NCBI GenBank assembly: GCA_003049485.1 | Contig: PYST01000316.1 | Location: 9,102 to 44,877, forward strand | Length of the DNA: 35,776 nt | Direction of reading: 5' to 3' | Source: Ophioceras dolichostomum | Taxonomy: Eukaryota > Ascomycota > Sordariomycetes > Magnaporthales > Ophioceraceae | Shown: piece by piece, positions 13,706-24,658 of the stretch | How positions within the stretch are numbered: the stretch's first letter is position 1 | Layout of the letters: each line of letters starts with the position of its first letter | Notes under the pieces: model-generated | What the model was told of the DNA's origin: nothing | Database searches by the model: none | What the model saw: the letters and a program-made list of their open reading frames with translations, nothing else | Program-made: the position numbers and the translations under genes

Positions 13706-15235
13706 ATGCTGCGAAAGAAGGAGGTCTTCACGACCATTACGCCCATTCCGGGCTTCATCCCGCGACAACTGGCTATCGACATCCTGCACTCGCACTCCGA
13801 GGTCATCACCCTCAACCCTCTCGTGCTGGACCACAAGCCGATCCCCGCGCCTCGCGATGCCGCCTCCGACGAATTTTATAGCACATGGTATAGTATAACC
13901 GAAAGGGTCCAATTTGTCCCTGGTTTAGGAAAGATGGGGTCCGGGAAGATCTCATTCAACGGCTGCTTCCACGACATGCCGTGGGGGCTGCAGACGCACG
14001 TGTACGCGCCGATGAACGTCGACCTGCGCAATAAATACCGCATCGCGGGCAACCAGCCCGGGGTCGAGCCGCCGGAGCCGCCAGAGATCGGGCTCGCCGA
14101 GCTGGGCATCCCCAAGGACGGCCTGTACCTGCGCGAGGACATCGAGATCAAGTGCAACGTCGCCGTAGTGTCGTTCGTCAAGGCCGAGCTGAAGAAGGCC
14201 AGCAAGGAGATGGTCCAGCGCATCATCAAAAAGGCCGAGCTGCTCGACGCGGGCGTGCTGCAGGGCATGATCGAGGACGGCAAGCTCAAGACCATCAACC
14301 CGGCCGACAGGTCCAACACGATGCGCACCAACTCCTATATGGCGCCGTCGCCCCAACACTCCCCAACTTCATCGCAGTTTGGTGCCGGCGGCGCGAGCCC
14401 GGCGACGCCCTACCAGGTGCCCCGGCCAATGTCTACGACGTACGGAATGCAGATGCAACGACCAGGCAGCTCAAGCGCCCAGGGCGGCTACCAACCTCCC
14501 CCCGGACCCCAAGAACTGCCCAGCCAAGGGGCCCCTCCATACGGCTCTGGCGGCGGCGGCGGCGGCGGCCAGGCCGTCATCATGGAGCTCCCCGGCGACT
14601 TCTACCACCCGCAGACCTCCCCGCGCTTCGCGCCTCCATCCGGCACGTCGACCCCGCAACCATCCAACAACTCTCCCCGCGGATCGCTCGCCTCGTCATC
14701 AACGCCTCCTCCCCCCGGCGGTGGCCACAACTCCTTCGTCTCCTCGTCCTCCTCCGATCCCCGCGTCTCCGGCATGAGCTACACCAGCAACAGCAGTTTA
14801 TCCCGCCCGACCTCCCTCGCGAGCGACGCCTCCTCCGCAGGGGGCATGCGGTCTCCGCCACTGGACCACAGGGGCTTCGCGAGCGAGCTGCACACGCACA
14901 ACGAGACGGCGGAGGAACACCACAGAGACGACGCGCTGAAGAAGCTTGATGGAAGCAACAATCTGAGGCCGCTGCCGAGTCAGAAGGGGGGAACTACTAC
15001 GACGTATGCCTATAACCCGGCGGATTACGCGAAGATGTCGCCGCATATGCAGCAGCAGGCGCAGATGCAGCAGCATTACCCGCCGCAACAGCAGCAGCAG
15101 ATGATGCAAATGCAGCAACCGGGTGGGAAGTACGCGTACGCGGCTGGAGGCTATGGAGGGTTTGGACAGCAGGGACAACTGCAGCAGCAGCCACGGTATG
15201 GGAATAACCAGAACTACACTTTTTACACGCAGTGA
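13706..15235 (+). CDS. DUF7053-like protein with disordered Gln-rich tail
   Basis: Single-exon gene, 509 residues. The N-terminal 170 or so residues look like the fungal DUF7053 family: MLRKKEVFTTITPIPGFIP, then ILHSHSEVITLNPLVLDHKPI, YSITERVQFVPG, FNGCFHDMPWGLQTHVYAPM and LYLREDIEIKCNV. The order of strands and the ligand-free layout suggest a START/SRPBCC-like fold, but that is inference. Residues from about 210 on are low complexity: Ser/Pro/Gly-rich blocks, a Gly run encoded by GGC repeats near 14550-14570, and a Gln/Met-rich segment near residues 445-500. Such tails are often interaction or condensate-forming regions. The function is not established. The start is the only ATG at the head of the conserved block and is preceded by a long CT-rich leader. 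Confidence 0.8.
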   Translation: MLRKKEVFTTITPIPGFIPRQLAIDILHSHSEVITLNPLVLDHKPIPAPRDAASDEFYSTWYSITERVQFVPGLGKMGSGKISFNGCFHDMPWGLQTHVYAPMNVDLRNKYRIAGNQPGVEPPEPPEIGLAELGIPKDGLYLREDIEIKCNVAVVSFVKAELKKASKEMVQRIIKKAELLDAGVLQGMIEDGKLKTINPADRSNTMRTNSYMAPSPQHSPTSSQFGAGGASPATPYQVPRPMSTTYGMQMQRPGSSSAQGGYQPPPGPQELPSQGAPPYGSGGGGGGGQAVIMELPGDFYHPQTSPRFAPPSGTSTPQPSNNSPRGSLASSSTPPPPGGGHNSFVSSSSSDPRVSGMSYTSNSSLSRPTSLASDASSAGGMRSPPLDHRGFASELHTHNETAEEHHRDDALKKLDGSNNLRPLPSQKGGTTTTYAYNPADYAKMSPHMQQQAQMQQHYPPQQQQQMMQMQQPGGKYAYAAGGYGGFGQQGQLQQQPRYGNNQNYTFYTQ

Positions 15236-15948
15236 TGATGAGTGGTTCCGGGGGAAAGGGGACGTGGGGTCACAGGCTATGGCAATTCGGTGTTTTTTGT
15301 TTTTCCGGGTTTGCTGACGAGACGAGGGTCTCTTCTTTTCCTACGACTAGATGACGATGATCATATCTTTTCTTCACTCCCCCTTCTCGGTGGTAATGTT
15401 TTGCTTGGGTCGGAAGAGGGGAGCGCAGACGCGTGCGTGCGTTCGTGCCGTGTCTTTCTGCCACGAGGGGCCGGATTGGCACATGGCCGCAGTTTTCTTT
15501 GTCTATTTTTGTGGTACAATGGTTGGCCACCACTTTCTTTCCCCCTGTTCCGCCCATTGTTGGACGGCGTCGGATTCATCTCTTATTGCGCAATAGCAGG
15601 TGCTCCGAGTGGGCGAAACAAAGCGGTTGGGGTCTCTGTTTGTCTACGAAAAGGGCTTGGAGTTTTGGGTTAACTAAGGTACCGGGAGGATCAGCTGGAG
15701 TTGGAATACCACTACCTGCCAGGGGACTTTTTTTTTTTCTTTGCTTTGTATTGTTTTGCTTCGCGTTTTCTCCCACGGCTTTTCTTTGTTATATATACCG
15801 CAATTTCACGCTTTTTATGGAATTTGGATAACATACTACAGCTACATGGCTAGTGAAATGGAATCATCAAAAAGTCGTAAACAAGAGGACCGCCACATGC
15901 ATGTGCCACCAACGCTAGAAACAACTCGTGCCGACATTTTTCTCTCTC
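15236..15948. other. Convergent 3' intergenic region
   Basis: This 0.7 kb region lies between the tail-to-tail DUF7053 (+) and DUF1479 (-) genes. It holds T-rich tracts (for example a T10 run near 15730) compatible with 3' UTRs. No gene was seen. Confidence 0.5.
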
Positions 15949-17717
15949 TCATAATCCCAGAACTGCATTATGCTTCTCCAGCACCGCCCTCTCCCCGGGC
16001 CTAGCGCCCTCCGGAATCGGGATCTTCTCCAGCCCCATGGCCTGCAGGCCCTCGGCAGTGGCGAGTTTGCGCAGCTCCTTCTCCGTCTGGCGGTCGACGT
16101 GCTCGGACTCCCCCATGCCGCCCGGGAAGTCGGGGCTGGGAGTGCCGGCCAGGAACGCGGCGCGCTGTCTCACGAGGTAGTGCGCGTTGAGCTCGGTGAC
16201 AGGACACACGGGGATGTAGAGAACGCTGGAGTCGGAGGTGCCTTCATGCTTGAAGTCGACGGCGTGGACAGCTAGTTGATGAAGTTAATTAGCACTAGGA
16301 CGCGGGCGACCATGGCGACGGGAGAGGGGTTAGAAGAAAATAAAGACAAGGGACTTACTGTCGCAGTGCCACACCACATAATCACCAGGCTTCACCTCCG
16401 GGATGTGCACCATCGTCCTCGCCAGCTCCAGATGCGGATGCAGCTCCGCCCGGGGATACTCCTGTCCATGACCGGGCGTCGCGCCCTGCAGATCAGACGT
16501 CATCCCCTCGCCGGCGGTGAAGACCCAGTTCTTCTCATCCAGGAACGCCGGATCCGCGACGCCATCACCACTGCCAAACTCCTCGCTCTCACGCACAGGC
16601 CGAAAGAACGGCCTCAGCAGCGTGTACGCGGTCGTGAGCCTCATCGACGGGTGCACCAACAGCGTGCCCTGCTTGGGGCCGCACCGGCTCATGCTGAGCC
16701 AGCCCTGGAACGCGCGGAAGGCGCTGCACGCGCCGAGCCCGCCGTACAGGTCCGACACGACGCCGACGCGCGCCGCGCCGTCCCATGGGTCGAAGCCGCC
16801 GGCCGAAGGGGGTAAATCCCACTTCCCGGTGAAGATGGGATCGTACACGTCTGTGCGCCCGTACCCGTCGCGCTCCCACCGCTCGACGCTGCCGCCGTCT
16901 TGGTGCGGGCCCAGCGCGAAGGCGGCGTCGCCGGGCTGACGGATGCGGAGGCGGTCGGCGTAGGAGATGGGGTGGGGTAGGGAGATTTCGGAGGTGGGAG
17001 AAGATCCGGTGTGCCAGATGGAGAGGAGGGCGCGTTGCGCCGCGAGGAGGTTTGGGTGCGAACGGGCTTTGAGCTGGGCTGAGCTCCAGTAGAGCTCGAA
17101 GACTTGGCGGTCGTGCTGGGGGAAACCTAGAGTAGAAGCATGGGAGTGTGGGTAGCCGGCGGTTAGTATAAGGGGCGAAGGGCGTGGTGGGATATGGACA
17201 CCAGGCGTTGCGGGCGTGTGAGTGATGTTGAGCTAGCTTACTTACCTCTGGTCTGCGGGTTCTTCCGGACGAATTCCTCGATCTCAAACTTGTACCCTCT
17301 CGCCTCCTCCTCCGGAACGACGCCCCTGATGACAGCAACGCCGCGGTATAGAATCTCGTCCTTGAACTTGGATAGGTCGGCATCGAGCCTGGAGAACTCG
17401 ACCTCTGGCACGATCTTGCTGCCCTTCTCCACGATTGTCTTGTTCTCGCAGCGGAGAGCCGCTAGTAGCCGCCTCCAGCTGGCGTCTATCTCTTGCTCCC
17501 GCCCCGCGGACAGTGAGAGCTTCAACTCGCGGAAGCGGTCAGGCAGTGGCTTCTCCTCCACGCCGGCGAGCGACGCGAACGAGTCCGAGATGTCGCCCTC
17601 CCGTTTGGGACCGCCGGCGGCGGCCATGGCGGCCATATTGACGTGCCTTGTGGCTGCACCACCGGCGGTGGCTATTGCTGGGATAGCCGCTCGGCCGGGG
17701 AAGAGGGCTCGAAGCAT
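15949..17717 (-). CDS. DUF1479 family protein, putative Fe(II)/2-oxoglutarate-dependent oxygenase (YbiU-like)
   Basis: Exons on the minus strand are 17717-17246, 17126-16359 and 16271-15949, giving 520 residues. Donors are GTAAGT and acceptors TAG. The joins restore NPQTRGFPQHDRQVFELYW and VVWHCDTVHAVDF. The family has a cupin-like double-stranded beta-helix. The predicted iron ligands are visible: H232 and D234 in GPHQDGGSVERW, and H416 in DTVHAVD. YRGVAVIRGVVPEEEA precedes the core, and the N-terminal helical region carries FRELKLSLS. The substrate is unknown. The first 30 residues are Ala/Arg-rich with no acidic residue, which could be a mitochondrial presequence; initiation at M28 or M31 would remove it. 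It is divergent from the regulator at 18494, 776 bp away, so shared control is plausible. Confidence 0.9.
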
Positions 17718-18493
17718 CGTCCGATGGGAGGCGGAAGGCCCGAGTAAGGCGCTCGCTGGATCGTATTTTGGGTTCTACTGTTCTCCAGACGGACGGCGGC
17801 CTTTGCTTCCAATCAGTGAATGTTCAAGGCCAACTACTCCATGGGGGAAAGGGGCAGAAACGGACCGATTCCTCCCATAGCCTATCCGACTTGTAGGGGT
17901 CATGGTGTATTTTATGATAGGTCTGTCTGATGCGGGAGCGGCATCCTCAAGGAGGATCAAGGCCGGGAAGCCAGAGGAAGAGCAGCGGAGCTTCCTTTTC
18001 GAAACCCGGTGGAGGGCCTCGGTAGGACATTCATGGGGAAGCATAGTAACTGCCGAAAGTTTCCCTGGATGCCAATGACATCGATGGCGATGACACTGTG
18101 AACGACAGCGAGTTCGAGACTGAGAGAAGCGGGGAAGCGGTCCGGATCATATCAAAAAAGTCTGTCGGAGTTTTGGGAGGGCAGTAATCGTCATCCTTGT
18201 CGTAGCAATGCGACCAATCATATTACGCGATTGGGAGGAGGGGCAAAAAAGCGGCCTTACCCAATTCGTCCAGTCCGACAAGTGGTGGGCAATGACCAGA
18301 CTTGAATTTGGTGATGATGCCATGCCCGCTCGTCCGGCCGGAGTACAGGTGAAGCGACGACACATAACCTCTTGTTTCCACGGCGTGCGCGTCTAGATGA
18401 TGAATCTATGAATATAGAAAGTCGCCAAAGCTATCTCTCGCACAATCCCATGACCGACGCCGCCGCCGACCACAATTTTCAGAGAAGAAGATA
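17718..18493. other. Shared divergent promoter region
   Basis: 776 bp lie between the oxygenase (-) and the transcription factor (+). No reading frame of note was found. A GAATATAG element near 18410 could serve as a TATA-like box for the regulator. I found no convincing paired CGG triplets that I would call an operator. Confidence 0.4.
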
Positions 18494-21309
18494 ATGGGGG
18501 CAACCACGGGCGGGGGAGCCAGCGGAGGAGGCGCCGCACTTAGGTTTGTGGGTTCCGACTCTGACGGCCTACCCCTGAAGAGGAAGCAGGTACAGCAGGC
18601 TTGCGTGTTTTGCCGGAAGAGAAAGGTACGGTAATACCGCATACCGGCGAGCGCCATCGGGTTGGCAACTTTTCCCTAGTGGTGGTGATCCGCTGGGATC
18701 CGCTGGGATATTCCCGCTTCTCGTCTCACCTCAACGTGGTGTGCAGAGGGACAAGCCAGAGGCAACGGGGAGTCTAGACTAGTCTTACTTGTTTACCCTC
18801 GCTGCCGTCGCCAAGCACCGATCACTAACACTCGGGTTAGAAACGATGTACTCACGGCATATCTTCTGCCCCGACTTCGTCGTCGGCACCCTCTTCTGGA
18901 CATGCCACCACCGCCAGGACTCCGCTTCACTCGCCGACGTCGATCTCGCCGAACACGGGGGCTGGACTCAGCAGTATCGCCATTCCGGACGGCGACCCGC
19001 ACAGGGGCGTTGTCGATGAAGAGAGCTGTCAGGTAGCCGCCACGCAGCTCGTCGAGCTGTCGTCACGATTCGTCGGAGACCTCAACCCCGAAGGCGTCTT
19101 CATCGAGGCCACAGCGCAGCACGCGGCGAAGCAGGAAATCCCCGGCGGCGCTCGCCATGTCCCGAACAAGATCGGGATATGGCTTTCCGCCGGGACCGAT
19201 GCGGCTGTGGCCGCGACCGGGCCCGCTGGGCTGCGCAGTCCGGACGCGATTATGGCTGCCCCGTACTACAGAAGCGGCTACCCGACGCAGCACCGCTCAC
19301 ACCACCAAGCAGCAGATGAGGCACGGCTACAGCGGCCAGAGTCCTCATCCTCCTCCTTGGCTCGGCCGACGTCTGATCTAGCCCTGGCGCTCGAACGAGC
19401 CAAAACCCGATTCCTGACCGCGGAGTGCCTTGCCACGCTGCCACCACTGAGGGACTACCAGGCGCTAGAGCAGATCTTCATGGACAAAATCCACCCCATC
19501 TTTCCCATCTTCACCGCCGCCGACCTGGCCGGCAAGAACCCAGACCCCGTGTACACCAGCGTGGTGCGGCAAATCGTGTCCCTCACAGCAGGCATGGACC
19601 GAGCGGGGCGTCCACACCTCAGGCTTGAACAGAGACAACCACAATCACCCATAGGAGAAAGAGACGAGCAGAGCAACAGCAACAGCAATAGTAACAGCAC
19701 GGCATTTCTACAGCTTCTCAGCCCGCAAGACTTCCACCAACGCCTCTCCTCCGCGATCTTCCCCGTCCTCGACGCCAACTGGATCCACAACCGCGTGGAC
19801 ACTGTCCGGATCCTCTCCATCATGGCCCTATTCTTCCAGCCCTTCTCCCCCTCCGACCGCGACCGCGCCGCCCTACTCTCCTCGCAGGCCGTGCACCACC
19901 TGCAGAACCTGGGCGCGCACCTGGAGGGCTACCGGCCGCACCCTCAACGACAAGACGAGGACATCGATCGGGTGTTCTGTGCTGTGTGGGCCGTCGACCG
20001 TCTTTGTGCTAGCATCTACGCGCGGCCCGTGCTGATCCACGAGCGGGACGTGGAGAGGGATCTAGAGAGCAGCATCGAGAGACAGCCGGAGTGCTTTCGA
20101 CTGTTCTTGAAGATCATCCAGATCCTGGATCGGGTGTTCCCGCTGTACAGGCCGAGGCAGCCGTTTGTGTACACGGATGTACCCGTGTTTGAGTCGCTTA
20201 TTATGGACACTGGGACGGGGAGGACACCGACAGGGGTTCTTGGTGAGTTGACTGCGTCTTCTGTCCTAGCCTGCCTTGCCCTGTTCTACGAGTTACTTAC
20301 CTTACCTTACCTTACTTACATCGTCTGACCACCGCCTCTCTTCTCAATGACTGACATTTCCGGATCCCCTACCTTTTCTCCCTTCTTCGCAGCAACGCTA
20401 GAAACCCTCTACCACGCCGTCTCCGTCCTCTCCTGCCGCCAACAGCGCAGCGCCTTCTCGGACTCCGCCCCCGAGAACGACCGCTCCCACCTGCCCGACC
20501 CGGCCATCAACCCGCGCCGCTCCCTGTCAGCGGACCGCATCATATGGGCGGTGCAGAACGAGGAGCTGGGCCCGTTCCCCTTCGTGCCGTACGCCGTGTC
20601 GCTGGCGCTGAGCGTGCAGTACCGCAAGATGCGGTACAGCCGCACGCTGATGTTCCGGAACCGCGCGAGGGGCATGTTCCAGGAGATCGTGAGGGTGCTG
20701 GCGAGGATGGGGGGGACGTACTATAGCGCGAGGGTCAATGCGGGATTGGGGGAGAGCATATTGAGGGAGATGGAGAAGACGGCTGTGGGGTTGGCGGGGG
20801 GTGAGGTCGCTGATGGCTGTAGTGGGACTGGAAGGGGCACGCCGGTGATATTTGGGACGGGACAGCAGGTTGCGGGGGGTGGGGGAGGAGCGCAGGGAAG
20901 GGTGTTGACTCCTGCATCCGGCCTGGGAGGAGGACAAGCACAGTCTCCAGGCGCCGCCGTGGGTGCTGTTGCGGACGGCGCGCCGACGATGGATGGGGCT
21001 ACGCTTTGTGCGACGACGCCGACGGCTACAGCAACAACCTCGGCGGTCGCGGGGGCTCAGGATGGCCCTCAAGCCCCTGCTGGCGGTGCGCCAGCAGCGT
21101 CAACATCACTCTTGGGTGGTGGCAACGGCGGCCTCGCCGGCCTCGACCCGTCGGTGTTCGACAACCTGGACGTCGATGTCGATCTGTTCGGGTATTTCGA
21201 CCCGAATTTCAACCTGGGCGCCGTGGACACCGCTTTGGAGGCGAACCTGAACATGGGGTTCCCTGTGACGTGGGCTGGGGAGCCGCCGTGGAGTCTTGCC
21301 GGGGCTTGA
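18494..21309 (+). CDS. Fungal-specific transcription factor (Zn2Cys6 N-terminus, MHR domain)
   Basis: Exons are 18494-18625, 18841-20242 and 20393-21309, giving 816 residues. Exon 1 ends with KRKQVQQACVFCRKRK, the first half of a Zn2Cys6 cluster. Intron 1 has donor GTACGG and a CTAAC branch site close to the TAG acceptor. The join gives CVFCRKRKKRC, so C37, C40 and C47 have the right C-x2-C-x6-C spacing. The second C-x2-C-x6-C half is missing: the following text is Ser/Thr/Pro-rich. The middle homology region is clear: LPPLRDYQALEQIFMDKIHP (about residue 244), then VRILSIMALFFQPFSPSDRD, AVHHLQNLGAHLEG and AVWAVDRLCASIYARPVLI. The C-terminal third is Gly/Ala-rich with an acidic, aromatic end (DVDVDLFGYFDPNF) that could be an activation domain. 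The neighbouring oxygenase is a likely target. Confidence 0.87.
20293..20318. repeat. CTTAC pentanucleotide repeat in intron 2
   Basis: About four CTTAC units lie in intron 2 of the transcription factor gene. It is a short simple repeat. Confidence 0.6.
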
Positions 21310-22677
21310 TCAGGTGTTTTCCTCTTGGCTTACCGGCCCCTTGAGAAACTAAACTAGGTACCTGCTATGTAGCTTTACAGCATGCTAGATGAATGATGTG
21401 AGATAATGCCATCGCATAGATAGTGCAGGCAAGCATTAATACGCACGCGTGATGTTTATTCGAAGCTGCTGAGCAGATGCTGTGATGTTGTGTTTTTGGG
21501 TGGTGGTGATGCATGCCCTTGCCCAAGCTGGGCTGTCCGGAATGGGAAAGTGACACCAAATTCGAGTTCGGCTTCTTTCTTGGTCACCGTTTCCCATCTC
21601 ACGTGTAGCTACAAACACAACAGACGCAGCAGTGTCCCATCCCGAGGTTGATTGAGATATTGCGTGCAGCGAGGTAGTCTGGCGGCAGGCAGGAAGCCAG
21701 ACGCCCACATCAGCGCTGGTTTGCAGGTCCCCCAAGCGCCCATACACAGCAGCGCTGCCAGCATGCAAACCCATCAAGAACGGGCGAGCTCCATCCAGCT
21801 CTGTGTAGCTCTCGGCTCAATTCCTCCCTCGCTAGCGGCCGGTGCCACCGAGAGGCAGCCGTCAACATGTTTTACGATTTTGAGCGCATGCGATTCGCGA
21901 TTTCTTTCTTCCGATCAATGCTCCCGACCGAGAGCGACACAGCCCCTACTTGGATCAAATCGGGAGGCAAAGCTTCAAGCTTCCCCTGAGAATCGCCACA
22001 CTGCAGGAACACAACAGGACCACATGGCTCAGCAGACGCCGCTGAATGGCCGAAAAGCCAAGCCGTGCCAAGACCACTCTCCAAATTCAGGCCTCCGTCC
22101 GAGAGGGCCAATCAGGTCGGCACGAAGCAGCACCCACAGCGTCATTGGCGACATTTCGTTTCTCCGCTCACATTGTGAACGCATGCAAAGCTTCTGATTG
22201 TTCCCCTTGAAGTAGGTGGGATCGGTGGGATCCCTCAATCCATCCCGCGGACTGCCGTCCCCTTTTATTTCGGGGCCATCGTGTTTTCAACGATTTGATT
22301 GCGGGGTGCGTTTGCCTACTGCCTAGTGCCTGATCGCTCGCGGGAGCGGGGATCTGGATTGCGGCGTTGCTCTCTCACTGGTGCTGTCGTTCCGCTGAGG
22401 TGCAACTGTTAGACGAAAAAAGAAGCTTGTTAATACGGGCAATAGGGGAGGAACAAGAACGTTACGGGGCGAGCTTCCAGGGTGTTTTTCGCCGATGATG
22501 CTTATAAGACGTCGGCGACTCCTACAATGCAAAGGTAGTGTTTGTGTCCTTATCACGCTCGTTTCGTCATCTTTCCCTCCTTTCTCTTCCTTGATTTCCT
22601 CGGTGGTGCCGGTGCGTGCGTGTCGCTCGCGGATTGATCGAGAGCTTCAATTCCCGTCCCCATATCCCGATTCCACT
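21310..22677. other. 1.4 kb intergenic region upstream of the SurE-like gene
   Basis: No supported coding region. A 181-codon open frame at 21652-22197 has no family resemblance. A TTATAAG element near 22502 lies about 175 bp upstream of the SurE-like ATG and could be its TATA box. Confidence 0.45.
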
Positions 22678-23717
22678 ATGCGAGCAGCAGTGGCAGCAGT
22701 TTTGGGGCTGTTGCCAACCTTTGGGTTGGGGGCCCGCATCCTCCAGGGAAACGACGACGGCTGGGCGGAGCAGTACGTCAGGGTGTTCAACGATGTGCTG
22801 GTGGCGGCGGGACACGACGTCGTCCTTTCTTGCCCGGCTGAGAACCAGTCTGGGACAGGTTAGTGTGCTACGATTCTTTCCTTTTACCTTTTTTATGGAG
22901 AAAAAAAAAGGATACTTCACACAGACGAGAGAGATGTTGTCTCCTGTTGCTAACACACGATCATCAATCGTCAATCCCCCACGCCCTACTAGGTTCAAAT
23001 GACGCTCCACCCGCAGACCGCACCGCGCCGTGTCAATACGACAGCTGTGCGGCGAACTCCGGACCCGTCGGCCACAACGCGACGAACCCCCGCCTAAACT
23101 GGGTCAACTCCTTCCCCGTCACGGCCGTCAAGTACGGCATCGACACCTTCGGCCGGCAGTTCTGGGACGGCGCGGACCCGGAGCTGGTCGTGACGGGCCC
23201 CAACGTCGGCATGAATGCCTGGCTCGTGCAGAACTCGGGCACGGTCGGCGCGGCCGTGGAGGCCGTCCTCCACCACGGCATTCCCGCCGTCGCGTTCTCG
23301 GGCGCGTCCACGGGGACCCTGAGGTGGGACACGGTGCCCGTGCCCACGCGCAGCACCTTGTACGCCGAGCTGGCCGGCATACTCGTCGAGCAGCTGCTGG
23401 CCGCGAGGAAGTCCGTGGACGACCCGATCCTGCCCCCGATGGTGTGGCTCAACGTCAACTTCCCCTGGCAGGAGGGCAGTTGCCAGAGGGTCGAGGACTT
23501 CAAGTGGGTGCTGACGCGCATCAACCCGTGGATCTTCTCGCAGCCGGACGTCGAGCACTGCGGCACCGACAGGCTGCCGCGCGAGCTCGAGACCCTGTTG
23601 AGGCTGGACTGCTCTATTACTGTGAGCGTGGGCGACGCGCAGGACAAGACCACCGCTTCCGCGGACAAGCAGGCCATCGTGCTGGAGAAGCTTGGTTCGT
23701 TGTTTACGTGTTTGTAA
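22678..23717 (+). CDS. Secreted SurE-like 5'/3'-nucleotidase (acid phosphatase family)
   Basis: Exons are 22678-22858 and 22993-23717, giving 301 residues. The donor is GTTAGT and the acceptor TAG; the join gives SGTGSNDAPP. Residues 1-19 form a hydrophobic signal peptide ending near Gly-Ala. The metal-binding motif NDDG is at 25-28 (ILQGNDDGW), and TGPNVGMN at 128-135 is the second SurE signature. The segment HHGIPAVAFSGA and the end VLEKLGSLFTCL match the usual family layout. SurE enzymes hydrolyse nucleoside monophosphates and other phosphomonoesters using a divalent metal. A secretion signal is common in the fungal branch and suggests extracellular phosphate scavenging. Cysteines after the signal peptide, including the CQYDSC pair, could form disulfides. 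Whether an extra exon follows 23717 is uncertain, but the length is normal. Confidence 0.9.
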
Positions 23718-24658
23718 ATTATTGATGATTGATGACACATACCTGGGCACATTTAGCCACTTGCTCCAGCCAGCCAGCCAGCCAGCCAGCCACTCGCATC
23801 CTCCCCTTCCTCATTGTGTGTGATATTCTACATGGAGAAACAGAGAGACAGATAATATTCGAAACCGCCTGCTGGAGGTCTGAGAGTATTCCGTGCGTAC
23901 GGACGGAAGAAAGAAATACGGGTTGCCAATATTTCGGCGCCACGTGCTGGTGTGCTGGTCTGGTCCCCAACGCTCCAATGCATGCATGCACGCCGAGCTG
24001 AACTCTGCATCGTAGGGCTGAGGTGCGGGCTAGTATTCCGACCTGTTAGAGCTCACGGATGCGGGACGGCACAGCTGGTGGCGCACGGATGGCGGCTCAA
24101 AGCTCTCCCTAACCGAAACATGGGCAGTCTAGATTGGGCGAAATAATGGTTTGTTGGCACACCGCTTCGAAGGGCGGCTGAATTAAGGGAGCGGAGAGAG
24201 AGCATGAGGGAGGGGCCATTCGTCTGGCTCTCTCCCAACCGTCGTGTTTTCCCTTGCCCTTTGATAGGGAGCTAACCAGGCGGCTGCACCTAGACACGCG
24301 TGTAGTCTCACATCAGAGCCATGTCGTACCTGCCACCCACCCTCCCTTCTGCTCGGCCACAGACGAGTCTGGCCAGTTGCAGCTGGGTTGACGATACCCC
24401 GCCTTCTGCTGCCCTTTCTTCTGATAAATATGCCCAGCCCTTCCTGGCATTGCCCCCCAAGATCTTTGCTCTCTCGGTTCATCAGCGACTCCCAAGGCCA
24501 TCAAAGCGAGTCTGCCTTCTAACGCACTACATCCTCAAGTCCCATTTTGTCTATCTCTAGCTACTTCTGTCCCTCGCATCCTTCGATTCACCAAACTCTG
24601 GCCCGTGTCTCGACGCTCGACGATTTGCATCATCAGCCCGACCTACAAAACCGCAACA
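23718..24658. other. 0.9 kb intergenic region with CCAG repeats
   Basis: This holds the 3' flank of the SurE-like gene and the leader of the DUF2278 gene. No gene was seen. Confidence 0.5.
23766..23792. repeat. (CCAG)n tetranucleotide microsatellite
   Basis: About six to seven uninterrupted CCAG units lie just downstream of the SurE-like stop codon, probably in its 3' UTR. Confidence 0.85.

Noticed and set aside
21652..22197. 181-codon plus-strand open frame
   Set aside because: Composition is that of random translation (Ser/Arg/Gln/His scattered), with no motif. It lies in the promoter region of the SurE-like gene.
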